From the NCBI GenBank assembly GCA_030640255.1, contig DAOWJS010000011.1, forward strand, positions 1-16,592: a DNA stretch of 16,592 bases. Direction: 5' to 3'. Of this stretch, positions 1 to 6,767 are shown piece after piece. A program made the translations under genes and the position numbers. Source of the DNA: Dehalococcoidales bacterium (GTDB taxonomy: Bacteria > Chloroflexota > Dehalococcoidia > Dehalococcoidales > GCA-2688105). The notes under the pieces are model-generated. The model saw nothing but the letters and a program-made list of their open reading frames with translations. It was not told where the DNA came from and made no database searches. Each line of letters begins with the position of its first letter. The first letter of the stretch is position 1.

Positions 1-1023
1 GCCAGCATAAAATCTGATTACCAGCATAGAATCCTCATCGGAGGCCGCAAGACCAGCGGTCACGGAGTTGGCAAGATAAACGAGCTGGGTGCCGAGGTAG
101 CTAGAGAAGACGGCGATAAGGTCATCGATGCCATAAGAACCGCCCGGCATTTCTTTGAGACCGACGCCTTTTTAATAGTCGCCAGTTCCGCCGGCGGCAC
201 CGGCTCAGGTTCACTACCAATAATGACCCAAATGCTAAAAGACCGCTATATGGATAAACCAGTATATGCCCTTGTCGTCCTCCCCTTTGAGCATGAAGAG
301 CAAACCGAGGAAAGAACCGTTTACAACACTGCCACCTGCCTTAAATCGGTCAGCTCAGTAGCCGATGCCGTATTTCTCATTGACAACCAAAGGTATGTCA
401 GAAAGGACTTCTCAATTAGAAATAACCTGGCTCAAATTAATGCCCTGATAGTTGAGCCGTTCTATAACCTGCTCTGCGCCGGCGAAGAGAAAAAGGCAAA
501 ATTCGTTGGGTCAAAGGTGCTTGATGCCGGAGATATAATACAGACACTGGTAGGGTGGACAACAATAGGCTTTGGTAAATCGCCATTACCACTAATCAGG
601 TTTCCCTTTGAACGGACACGTAACTTCAGGAAGAAGAGCACCGAAACCCACAAGGGAATCATGGCCATGGATGAAGCCATAAGTGAGCTGTCAATCAGGT
701 GCAAGCCGGTGGATACCGGCCGAGCCCTGTACCTCATCTCAGCCCCGGCCAGGGAAATGAATATGGCCCTGGCTAAGGAACTCGGCGATTACCTGAAAGA
801 TATAGCCTCAGAGGCTATAATAAGGAATGGCGATTACCCCAGGGGAGGGGGCAGCTTGGATGTCACCGTAATCCTGTCTGAACTTAGCGATGTGGAAAAG
901 ATAAAGAACTACTATAGTAAAGCCGCCGAATTTATCCACGACCTTAAAAGCCGACAGGTAGACATAGAAAGCAAACAAAGAGAATTTGAAGAGGCGTCAA
1001 AGAATATACCCTCACTATTATAA
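1..1023 (+). CDS. Tubulin/FtsZ-family GTPase, 5' end cut by window
   Basis: The frame is open from base 1 to the stop at 1021-1023, so 340 residues are visible and the N-terminus (roughly 50 residues, with the first nucleotide-binding loops) lies outside. Visible residues 65-70 read GGTGSG, the tubulin/FtsZ signature (T4 loop) that contacts GTP phosphates. Residues 175-178 read DAGD, matching the two acids of the T7 synergy loop that trigger GTP hydrolysis across a filament interface in FtsZ. The protein is therefore probably a polymerising GTPase acting in the cytoplasm. The rest diverges from canonical FtsZ: a shorter, helical, charged C-terminal region follows the second domain instead of a long disordered linker, and the last residues are KNIPSLL. 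It could be a CetZ-like or other FtsZ paralogue. The family call is firm; the subfamily and role (division, shape, other) are open. No neighbouring division gene is visible. Confidence 0.85.
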   Translation, partial: ASIKSDYQHRILIGGRKTSGHGVGKINELGAEVAREDGDKVIDAIRTARHFFETDAFLIVASSAGGTGSGSLPIMTQMLKDRYMDKPVYALVVLPFEHEEQTEERTVYNTATCLKSVSSVADAVFLIDNQRYVRKDFSIRNNLAQINALIVEPFYNLLCAGEEKKAKFVGSKVLDAGDIIQTLVGWTTIGFGKSPLPLIRFPFERTRNFRKKSTETHKGIMAMDEAISELSIRCKPVDTGRALYLISAPAREMNMALAKELGDYLKDIASEAIIRNGDYPRGGGSLDVTVILSELSDVEKIKNYYSKAAEFIHDLKSRQVDIESKQREFEEASKNIPSLL

Positions 1024-1045
1024 TTAGCCAATCCAAGCCTATTTT

Positions 1046-1144
1046 TGAGGGGTATTAACCAACCTCACCCCTCATATTACCCCTAATAAATAGCTATTTT
1101 GCCAGCTTTAGTTAAGTAACTTATCATAGCTACCTGAAGCTGGC
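1046..1144 (+). other. Two inverted repeats after the tubulin-like gene
   Basis: TGAGGGGT at 1046-1053 pairs with ACCCCTCA at 1067-1074 (8 bp, 13 nt loop). GCCAGCTT at 1101-1108 pairs with AAGCTGGC at 1137-1144 (8 bp, 28 nt loop). Neither is followed by a clean T-run, so these are at best weak terminators between the tubulin-like gene and nrdR. Confidence 0.35.
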
Positions 1145-1175
1145 ATTTACTTTATAAAAATCACCCGCTTAAGCC

Positions 1176-1204
1176 TTGACAAACACTACATATTGTGGTA
1201 TTTT
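1176..1204 (+). promoter_or_regulatory. Sigma70-type promoter of nrdR-nrdJ
   Basis: A perfect -35 TTGACA (1176-1181) is separated by 17 bp from TATTTT (1199-1204). This predicts a transcription start near 1211 and a leader of about 27 nt to the nrdR ATG at 1238. The spacer is filled by NrdR box 1 and the start region by box 2, so NrdR binding would block polymerase. Confidence 0.75.
1183..1198 (+). promoter_or_regulatory. NrdR box 1
   Basis: ACACTACATATTGTGG matches the NrdR consensus acaCwAtATaTwGtgt at nearly every position, including the invariant C and G nine bases apart. It lies exactly between the -35 and -10 hexamers. Confidence 0.85.
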
Positions 1205-1213
1205 AGTTTTGCT

Positions 1214-1229
1214 ATACTATATAATGTAG
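1214..1229 (+). promoter_or_regulatory. NrdR box 2
   Basis: ATACTATATAATGTAG keeps the core CTATATA, with C and G nine bases apart. It starts 31 bp after box 1, three helical turns, which is the spacing known for paired NrdR boxes. It covers the predicted transcription start and touches the nrdR ribosome binding site. Confidence 0.8.
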
Positions 1230-1237
1230 AGGAAGTT

Positions 1238-1795
1238 ATGAACTGTCCCTATTGTGGTCACCATGATTCCAAGGTTATAGATTCGCGAGATGTAAATGAG
1301 GGCATACGCCGCCGTCGGCAGTGCTTAGGTTGTGGCTCTCGTTTCACTACCTACGAGCGACTGCAATCAGCCACTCTTTTCGTGGTTAAGAAGGACCGGA
1401 GGCGTGAGGAATTTAGCCGGGATAAGCTGCTAACCGGTATTCGCAAGGCTTGTGAAAAACGACCACTGCCTACCGGCACTGTTGATAAGCTCGCCGATGA
1501 TATAGAAGCCGAGCTTTACCACCAGGGCAAGGCAGAGATACCCAGTGCTGTCATCGGTGATATGGTCATGGAAAGGTTAAAGAGCCTAGACCATATTGCC
1601 TACATCCGCTTTGCCAGCGTCTACCGTGACTTTACTGACATCACAACCCTAAAGCAAGAATTAGACACCCTACTCAGTGCTGAAGCTAAAGTATCTCACC
1701 CTACCAGCCAGCTACCCTTACTCCCCGATGACAGATTAGAGCCGCTAACTAAGGGACATAGAAGAGGACGGATGAAGGCAAGAGTGAAGAGGTAA
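1238..1795 (+). CDS. nrdR: Transcriptional repressor NrdR
   Basis: NrdR is a zinc-ribbon/ATP-cone repressor that senses ATP/dATP and shuts down ribonucleotide reductase genes. The 185-residue product begins MNCPYCG, the usual NrdR start. Cys3, Cys6, Cys29 and Cys32 form the zinc ribbon, followed by a basic RRRR stretch and the RFTTYER motif. The ATP cone spans about residues 49-139 and ends in the typical IAYIRFASVYRDF segment. A TTG at 1193 would extend the frame by 15 residues but falls inside NrdR box 1 and the promoter, so ATG 1238, just after AGAGGAAG, is the start. The C-terminal ~45 residues, ending in a basic tail, extend past the family core. nrdJ follows after 36 bp in the same direction, so the repressor should control itself and its target together. 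Confidence 0.96.
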   Translation: MNCPYCGHHDSKVIDSRDVNEGIRRRRQCLGCGSRFTTYERLQSATLFVVKKDRRREEFSRDKLLTGIRKACEKRPLPTGTVDKLADDIEAELYHQGKAEIPSAVIGDMVMERLKSLDHIAYIRFASVYRDFTDITTLKQELDTLLSAEAKVSHPTSQLPLLPDDRLEPLTKGHRRGRMKARVKR

Positions 1796-1831
1796 GGTTG
1801 ATTTACATTAAGGCTAGAACAGGAGTCGGAA

Positions 1832-4390
1832 ATGAACACGGCTAATCAGTCAGAAAATAAACAATTAGCCTCAGTCAATCGCACCCAGATTGCCCGAGCC
1901 ATCTTTGCTGCCGCTGAGTCTATGGGCATATCGGATAGACATCAAATAGAACGGCTCACCAGCCAGGCGATTGAGCGCCTTGAACAGCAGCAACCCCCAC
2001 CCGGACAACCCCTACCCGGAATGGAACACCTGGTGCCCCAACCTCGCCCGAGGAAATACCTGCCTACTGATTTTGAAATCCTATCTATAGTCAAAGAGTT
2101 CTTAGCCACTGAAGAGCCGGCTAAGCGGAAGGAGACTAAACCTAAAATGAAAACTACCATAGTCAAGCCAAAAGTTAAGCCCGTACCTGGTATCAATCTT
2201 ACCGAAAATGCCCTTCGTGTTCTGGAAAGAAGATACCTAAAGAAAGATAAACAGGGGCAAGTAGTCGAGACCGCAGAGGAAATGTTCCGTCGCGTGGCAC
2301 AGGCTATTGCTTCTGCCGAGCTTATCTATGACCCTAAGGCAGATGTCACGGCTTGGGAAGAGAAATTCTACCGGTTGATGGCTAATCTTGAGTTTCTGCC
2401 TAACTCGCCTACCCTGATGAACGCCGGCAGGGAATTAGGTCAACTGTCAGCCTGCTTTGTCCTTCCCATTGAGGATTCAATGGAGTCCATATTTAATGGG
2501 GTAAAGAATACCGCCCTTATCCACAAAAGCGGTGGGGGGACGGGATTTTCCTTCTCCAGACTGAGGCCAGAAAAAGATAGGGTCGGCTCTACCGGGGGTG
2601 TAGCCAGTGGTCCGGTTTCCTTTATGCGAGCCTTTGATGTTGCCACTGATGTTATTAAACAGGGGGGAATGCGCCGGGGGGCAAACATGGCTATCCTCAA
2701 CGTTGACCACCCCGATATCATGAAATTTATAATGGCTAAAGATGACCCTACCGCCTTTACCAACTTCAATCTTTCCGTAGCCGTAACCACTGAATTTATG
2801 GAGGCGGTCAAGGCTGGTACTGACTATAAACTAATAAATCCACACACCAAAGAGGTGGCAGGTAAGCTCAATGCCAAAGAGGTATTTGATAAGATAGTGG
2901 ACATGGCCTGGAAAACAGGAGACCCGGGTGTTGTCTTCCTTAACCGAATAAATCAGGATAATCCTACCCCACATCTGGGTAAAATCGAAAGCACCAATCC
3001 TTGCGGTGAGCAACCGCTACTCCCTTATGAGTCGTGTAATCTAGGCTCGATTAATCTAGTTAAGATGCTACGAACCAAAAATGGAGCTTCCGAGATTGAT
3101 TACCCCAAGCTAGCTGAGACAGTAAAGGTTACCGTCAGGTTCTTAGATAATGTCATTGATGTCAACAAGTTCCCATTACCTGAAATCGCCGAAATGACCA
3201 GGAAAACGAGGAAGATTGGGCTGGGGGTGATGGGTTTTGCCGATATGTTAATCAAGCTAGACATCGCCTACGACTCAGAGAAGGCGCTACAGATTGCCTC
3301 CGATATTATGCGTTTCATTAATGAAGAGGCAGAAAATGTCTCGGTAGAATTAGCCCGGGAGCGGGATGTCTTCCCCACTTTTGAGGGCAGCATCTATGAT
3401 GCTCCTAATCGTCCCCGGGTAAGAAACGCATCATGCACTACCATTGCCCCCACCGGCACCCTGAGCATAATCGCTGGTTGCTCCAGCGGCATTGAGCCCC
3501 TTTTCGCCCTGAGCTATACCAGAAACATCCTGGATGGTGACCAGCTAATAGAGGTAAATCCCTATTTTGAGGAAGTAGCCAAGCAGGGGGGCTTTTACTC
3601 CGAAGAGCTTATGCAACAGCTAGCCTCAGGGGCTAAACTTCACGATAGAGAAGAGGTTCCTGATGGAATCAAACGGCTATTTGTCACCGCCCATGAGATA
3701 AGTCCCGAATGGCATATCAGGATGCAGGCCGCCTTCCAGAAGTCTACCCACAATGCTGTTTCCAAAACAGTCAACTTCCCCCAACAGGCTACCAGAGAAG
3801 ACATAGCTAAGGTATATATGATGGCTTATCAGGAGGGATTAAAGGGGATAACCATTTACCGGGATAGAAGCCGTGACGCCCAAGTATTGACCACAGGCAA
3901 GAAGGAAGAGAGAGTTGAAGGCGTCAGGCTTACCCCGAGGAAGAGGTCAAAGATAACCACCGGGATTACCGAGAGGGTAACCACCGGTTGTGGCTATATG
4001 TATGTAACCGTGAACTCTGATGAACGAGGAATATGCGAGGTCTTCTCCACCCTGGGCAAAGCCGGCGGCTGTGCCTCAGCCCAACTGGAAGCCATCTGCC
4101 GACTCATTTCTCTGGCGTTAAGGTCAGGGGTAGATGTCGCCTCGGTGGTGAGGCAGCTTCGTGGTATCCGTTGCCCATCTATCGCCTGGGAAGAAGGTAA
4201 ATCTGTCCTCTCCTGTGCTGATGCCATTGCCAGCGTACTGGAAAAACATATTGGCGGCGAGAGTAAGCCTACGCTGGAAGACTATGGTCTGGCTAAAAAC
4301 CTGGCCGGGCAGTGCCCTGACTGCGGCAACCTCCTCGTCTATCAAGAAGGCTGCTTCATCTGCCCCACCTGCGGGTATACCAAGTGCTAA
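1832..4390 (+). CDS. nrdJ: B12-dependent (class II) ribonucleoside-diphosphate reductase
   Basis: This enzyme makes deoxyribonucleotides using an adenosylcobalamin-generated thiyl radical, so it works with or without oxygen. In the 852-residue product, N389-P-C391-G-E393 is the active-site triad with the thiyl cysteine. Cys208 (LSACFVLP) and Cys402 (SCNLGSINL) form the redox pair, with the 11-residue C391-C402 spacing typical of NrdJ. SGGGTGFSFSRLRP lies near 233-246. A TSCPD domain spans about 713-785. The tail has CPDC (828-831), Cys841, CPTC (844-847) and Cys852, a zinc/redox tail that re-reduces the active site. Residues 12-52 look like the second half of an ATP cone, followed by Pro- and Lys-rich linkers to about 120. 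The start ATG follows AGGAG at 1821-1825. It is cotranscribed with nrdR under two NrdR boxes. Confidence 0.96.
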   Translation: MNTANQSENKQLASVNRTQIARAIFAAAESMGISDRHQIERLTSQAIERLEQQQPPPGQPLPGMEHLVPQPRPRKYLPTDFEILSIVKEFLATEEPAKRKETKPKMKTTIVKPKVKPVPGINLTENALRVLERRYLKKDKQGQVVETAEEMFRRVAQAIASAELIYDPKADVTAWEEKFYRLMANLEFLPNSPTLMNAGRELGQLSACFVLPIEDSMESIFNGVKNTALIHKSGGGTGFSFSRLRPEKDRVGSTGGVASGPVSFMRAFDVATDVIKQGGMRRGANMAILNVDHPDIMKFIMAKDDPTAFTNFNLSVAVTTEFMEAVKAGTDYKLINPHTKEVAGKLNAKEVFDKIVDMAWKTGDPGVVFLNRINQDNPTPHLGKIESTNPCGEQPLLPYESCNLGSINLVKMLRTKNGASEIDYPKLAETVKVTVRFLDNVIDVNKFPLPEIAEMTRKTRKIGLGVMGFADMLIKLDIAYDSEKALQIASDIMRFINEEAENVSVELARERDVFPTFEGSIYDAPNRPRVRNASCTTIAPTGTLSIIAGCSSGIEPLFALSYTRNILDGDQLIEVNPYFEEVAKQGGFYSEELMQQLASGAKLHDREEVPDGIKRLFVTAHEISPEWHIRMQAAFQKSTHNAVSKTVNFPQQATREDIAKVYMMAYQEGLKGITIYRDRSRDAQVLTTGKKEERVEGVRLTPRKRSKITTGITERVTTGCGYMYVTVNSDERGICEVFSTLGKAGGCASAQLEAICRLISLALRSGVDVASVVRQLRGIRCPSIAWEEGKSVLSCADAIASVLEKHIGGESKPTLEDYGLAKNLAGQCPDCGNLLVYQEGCFICPTCGYTKC

Positions 4391-4399
4391 TAAAATCAC

Positions 4400-4428
4400 T
4401 TGACAAAATACACGGAAGCGTGTATAGT
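4400..4428 (+). promoter_or_regulatory. Promoter with palindromic operator for the R-M genes
   Basis: TTGACA (4400-4405), a 17 bp spacer and TATAGT (4423-4428) form a strong sigma70-type promoter ten bases after the nrdJ stop. The spacer holds a perfect palindrome, ATACACG-gaag-CGTGTAT (4408-4425), which overlaps the first bases of the -10. This position suits an operator; no separate controller (C) protein gene is visible nearby. Confidence 0.7.
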
Positions 4429-4470
4429 AAGAGAAGAAACTGATTGCCATAATGGAAAGGCGGAGAGCAA

Positions 4471-5385
4471 ATGGTTAATACAGTGGAGCTGATTAACAAA
4501 GGAACTACCTCTAAAGGCGCGCTGGAGATTGACAAAATTATCTGTGGAGATTCTCTTACCGTTTTGAAAGAGCTACCTGATACTTGTTTCAACCTAATTT
4601 TCACATCTCCGCCCTACGCTGATAATCGAAGAAAGACTTATAAGGGGGTCCCCATTAAGCACTACGTGGAGTGGTTTCTTCCTATCTCCTGCGAACTCAA
4701 GCGTGTCCTAAAGCCTGAAGGCTCTTTTGTCCTGAACATCAAGGAACGAGCCGTAGATAGTGAACGCCAGACCTATGTGCTGGAGCTAATTCTTGCCATG
4801 AAGAAGCAGGGATGGCTATGGACTGAGGAATATATATGGCACAAGAAGAACTGTTATCCTGGCAAATGGCCAAACCGATTTAGAGATGCTTGGGAACGCT
4901 GTTTGCACTTCACCAAGCGTAAACAGTTCAAAATGTTTCAGGACTCCGTGATGGTGCCAATGGGCGATTGGGCAGAGAAACGACTCATAAAACTGAATAA
5001 TAGGGACCGAATTCGTGATGAATCTCAAGTGGGAAGCGGCTTTGGTAAAAATATTTCACACTGGTTGGGTAAGAAATACGTTTACCCAACAAATGTCTTG
5101 CATCTCAGCACAGAGTGCTCTAACCGTGGACACAGTGCCTCATTCCCCCTCTCCCTGCCAATGTGGTTTATTAAGCTCTTTACGAAGGAAGGGGACTTGG
5201 TTCTCGATCCGTTCATAGGTTCCGGAACAACGGCCCTAGCCTGCATCAAGCTAGGTAGGCATTATATAGGCATTGAAATGATGGAAAAATATTGTAATTT
5301 GGCAATTGAAGCAATAGAGAAGGTAAACAATGGACATAGACAAGCTGGAAGCCTTAATAAAGAAGTGTCTCCGAGACTTCTATGA
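4471..5385 (+). CDS. Type II DNA methyltransferase, beta class (SPPY motif)
   Basis: This is the modification half of a restriction-modification system, transferring a methyl group from S-adenosylmethionine to an exocyclic amino group in DNA. In the 304-residue product, the catalytic motif SPPY (46-49) comes first and the SAM-binding motif DPFIGSGTT (246-254) near the C-terminus, which is the beta-class order. SPPY favours N4-cytosine methylation, although N6-adenine cannot be excluded. Between them lies a divergent region with RFRDAWERCLHFTK (136-149), typical of these enzymes. ATG 4471 follows GGAG at 4462-4465. The C-terminal 17-18 residues are encoded within the overlap with the next gene. 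The recognition sequence cannot be read from the sequence. The gene has its own promoter inside an otherwise housekeeping stretch, which suggests acquisition. Confidence 0.9.
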   Translation: MVNTVELINKGTTSKGALEIDKIICGDSLTVLKELPDTCFNLIFTSPPYADNRRKTYKGVPIKHYVEWFLPISCELKRVLKPEGSFVLNIKERAVDSERQTYVLELILAMKKQGWLWTEEYIWHKKNCYPGKWPNRFRDAWERCLHFTKRKQFKMFQDSVMVPMGDWAEKRLIKLNNRDRIRDESQVGSGFGKNISHWLGKKYVYPTNVLHLSTECSNRGHSASFPLSLPMWFIKLFTKEGDLVLDPFIGSGTTALACIKLGRHYIGIEMMEKYCNLAIEAIEKVNNGHRQAGSLNKEVSPRLL

Positions 5386-6073
5386 GCGGCGTCTGCAAAA
5401 AGTGAGAGAACTGAAGCTCCAAGCTTTTCTCCGCAGGAAGAATCCCTACTTGTTCAGAGCGCTAGGCATTCAAAAAGCTTCAGAAATCGTTGAGCGGGTG
5501 CTCACCGACTACATAAGTGCCTCAGATGAAACCATATTCGGTGATGCTTTCTTTGAGCCTATTGCCCGGATTGCTTCCGGGAACAAGGCTTCAGATGCTG
5601 AAGGTGTAGATTTCGTGGTCGAGTCAGAGGCACACATCACTGCTGTTGCGCTAAAGTCAGGACCCAATATTTACAATGCTAGTCAGAAAAAGCGCCAGTC
5701 CCAAGAATTTCTTGCCGTTCGTAGTCGCCTTTATAAGCTTCACAAGCAATTTGACCCTATCTTAGGACATGCCTATGGTCGACTGAAAACTGAACCAACT
5801 AAAGATCGTATCTACAGGGACCGCTCCGGGCAAGCATTCTGGACTGAGATCACAGGCGACCCTGACTTCTATCTCAAGCTGGTAAGACTTATGAAAGATG
5901 TACCAGCCAAACATAGAAGGGAATATACCCCGGCTTGGGATGCTGCCATAAATAGATTCACCGCAGAATTCATCAAGGATTTTTGCTTTCCAGATGGGAG
6001 CATAGACTGGGAAAAGCTGGTGCGGTTTGTCAGTGAAGAGAAAGCCCCTAAAGCCACCATTAAACCTAAATAG
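5330..6073 (+). CDS. PmeII-like type II restriction endonuclease
   Basis: This 247-residue product is probably the cleavage partner of the upstream methyltransferase. It resembles, from memory, the PmeII family: an N-terminal helical stretch with RKNPYLFRALGI (36-47), SDETIFGDAFFEPIA (65-79), then GVD (92-94) and ALKSGPN (107-113) followed by NASQKKRQSQEF. These fit a PD-(D/E)xK nuclease core with Glu76, Asp94 and Lys109 as candidate catalytic residues. The residue two before Lys109 is Ala, not the usual Asp/Glu, so an acid must come from elsewhere (Glu76 is one candidate). ATG 5330 follows GAGAAGG (5317-5323) inside the methyltransferase gene, and the conserved N-terminus supports this start despite the 56 bp overlap. 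Pairing with the methyltransferase strengthens the assignment; the exact family name is less sure. Confidence 0.8.
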   Translation: MDIDKLEALIKKCLRDFYERRLQKVRELKLQAFLRRKNPYLFRALGIQKASEIVERVLTDYISASDETIFGDAFFEPIARIASGNKASDAEGVDFVVESEAHITAVALKSGPNIYNASQKKRQSQEFLAVRSRLYKLHKQFDPILGHAYGRLKTEPTKDRIYRDRSGQAFWTEITGDPDFYLKLVRLMKDVPAKHRREYTPAWDAAINRFTAEFIKDFCFPDGSIDWEKLVRFVSEEKAPKATIKPK

Positions 6074-6149
6074 CTATCGTCTTCCCAGCTAGTTATGCTC
6101 CTGTTTTAGTAACTTTCCCTACCGTTTACATCGTTCCCACTCCCTCTAG

Positions 6150-6178
6150 TCGCAATTTCCCCCGATAGGCTATATAAT
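6150..6178 (+). promoter_or_regulatory. Probable promoter of the NYN-radical SAM genes
   Basis: A perfect -10 TATAAT lies at 6173-6178. At 17 bp upstream the hexamer TCGCAA (6150-6155) is only a 3/6 match to TTGACA, so the -35 is weak. The predicted start near 6185 leaves a leader of about 28 nt. Confidence 0.5.
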
Positions 6179-6199
6179 GGTGACAAAATATAACCCAGA

Positions 6200-6210
6200 A
6201 AGGAGGTGAT
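6200..6210 (+). promoter_or_regulatory. Full-length Shine-Dalgarno site
   Basis: AAGGAGGTGAT complements the 16S rRNA 3' end almost completely and ends two bases before ATG 6213, fixing that start. Confidence 0.85.
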
Positions 6211-6212
6211 TT

Positions 6213-6743
6213 ATGGAAGACAGGGTAATGATATTCATTGATGGCAGCAATCTATACCATTCTCTCAAGAGTTTTTTCAAAAGAACTGACATAGACATGG
6301 GCAAGTTTGGCCAAAAGCTCCTGGAGAAGCGCCGATTAATAAGAGTCTATTACTATAACGCTAGGGTGGGACGTAAGGAAGAACCAGAGCGCTACAAGAA
6401 CCAGCAGGTCTTCCTTGATGGTGTAGGTGCCATACCTTACACCGAACTACGCCTGGGACGACTCGTCTACAACAATTGGCCCAACAGCCCTCCCTATGAA
6501 AAGGGGGTTGATATACAATTAGCCACCGATATGATAACCCATAGTTTCAAGAACAATTATGATGTGGCTATACTGGTGGCTGGTGATAATGACTATGTAG
6601 GCGCCCTGCAGGCGGTCAAGGACAACGGCAAGAACGTAGAGGTGGCACTATTTGGTAAGGAGCGAACTTCCATGCAGCTAAGGGAAGTGGCCGATAGAGT
6701 AATAACGATGAACGGTCGGCTCCTCAGAGGCTGCTGGAAATAA
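6213..6743 (+). CDS. NYN-domain (PIN-like, LabA/DUF88) protein
   Basis: The 176-residue product is a single NYN domain. FIDGSNLY (8-15) supplies Asp10. KGVDIQLATDM (97-107) supplies Asp100 and Asp106. VAGDNDYVGAL (122-132) supplies Asp125 and Asp127. These conserved acids bind divalent metal in the PIN-like ribonuclease fold, so an RNA-cleaving role is likely from family knowledge, but the substrate is unknown. The length is normal for a stand-alone LabA-like protein, with no extra OST-HTH or other domain. A radical SAM gene follows after 24 bp on the same strand and is probably cotranscribed. The gene has its own -10 and a very strong Shine-Dalgarno site, so it is not simply a tail gene of the R-M unit. 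Confidence 0.9.
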   Translation: MEDRVMIFIDGSNLYHSLKSFFKRTDIDMGKFGQKLLEKRRLIRVYYYNARVGRKEEPERYKNQQVFLDGVGAIPYTELRLGRLVYNNWPNSPPYEKGVDIQLATDMITHSFKNNYDVAILVAGDNDYVGALQAVKDNGKNVEVALFGKERTSMQLREVADRVITMNGRLLRGCWK

Positions 6744-6767
6744 GCCAATGGTAAAGTAGACAAACCT

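Noticed and set aside
1046..1182. Riboswitch (for example cobalamin-type) before nrdR-nrdJ
   Set aside because: The inverted repeats lie upstream of the predicted transcription start and no B12-box-like sequence was seen; the 27-nt leader is too short for a riboswitch.
1193..1237. A TTG-initiated 15-residue extension of NrdR
   Set aside because: It overlaps both NrdR boxes and the promoter; NrdR proteins start at the MxCPxCG motif, and a ribosome binding site precedes ATG 1238.
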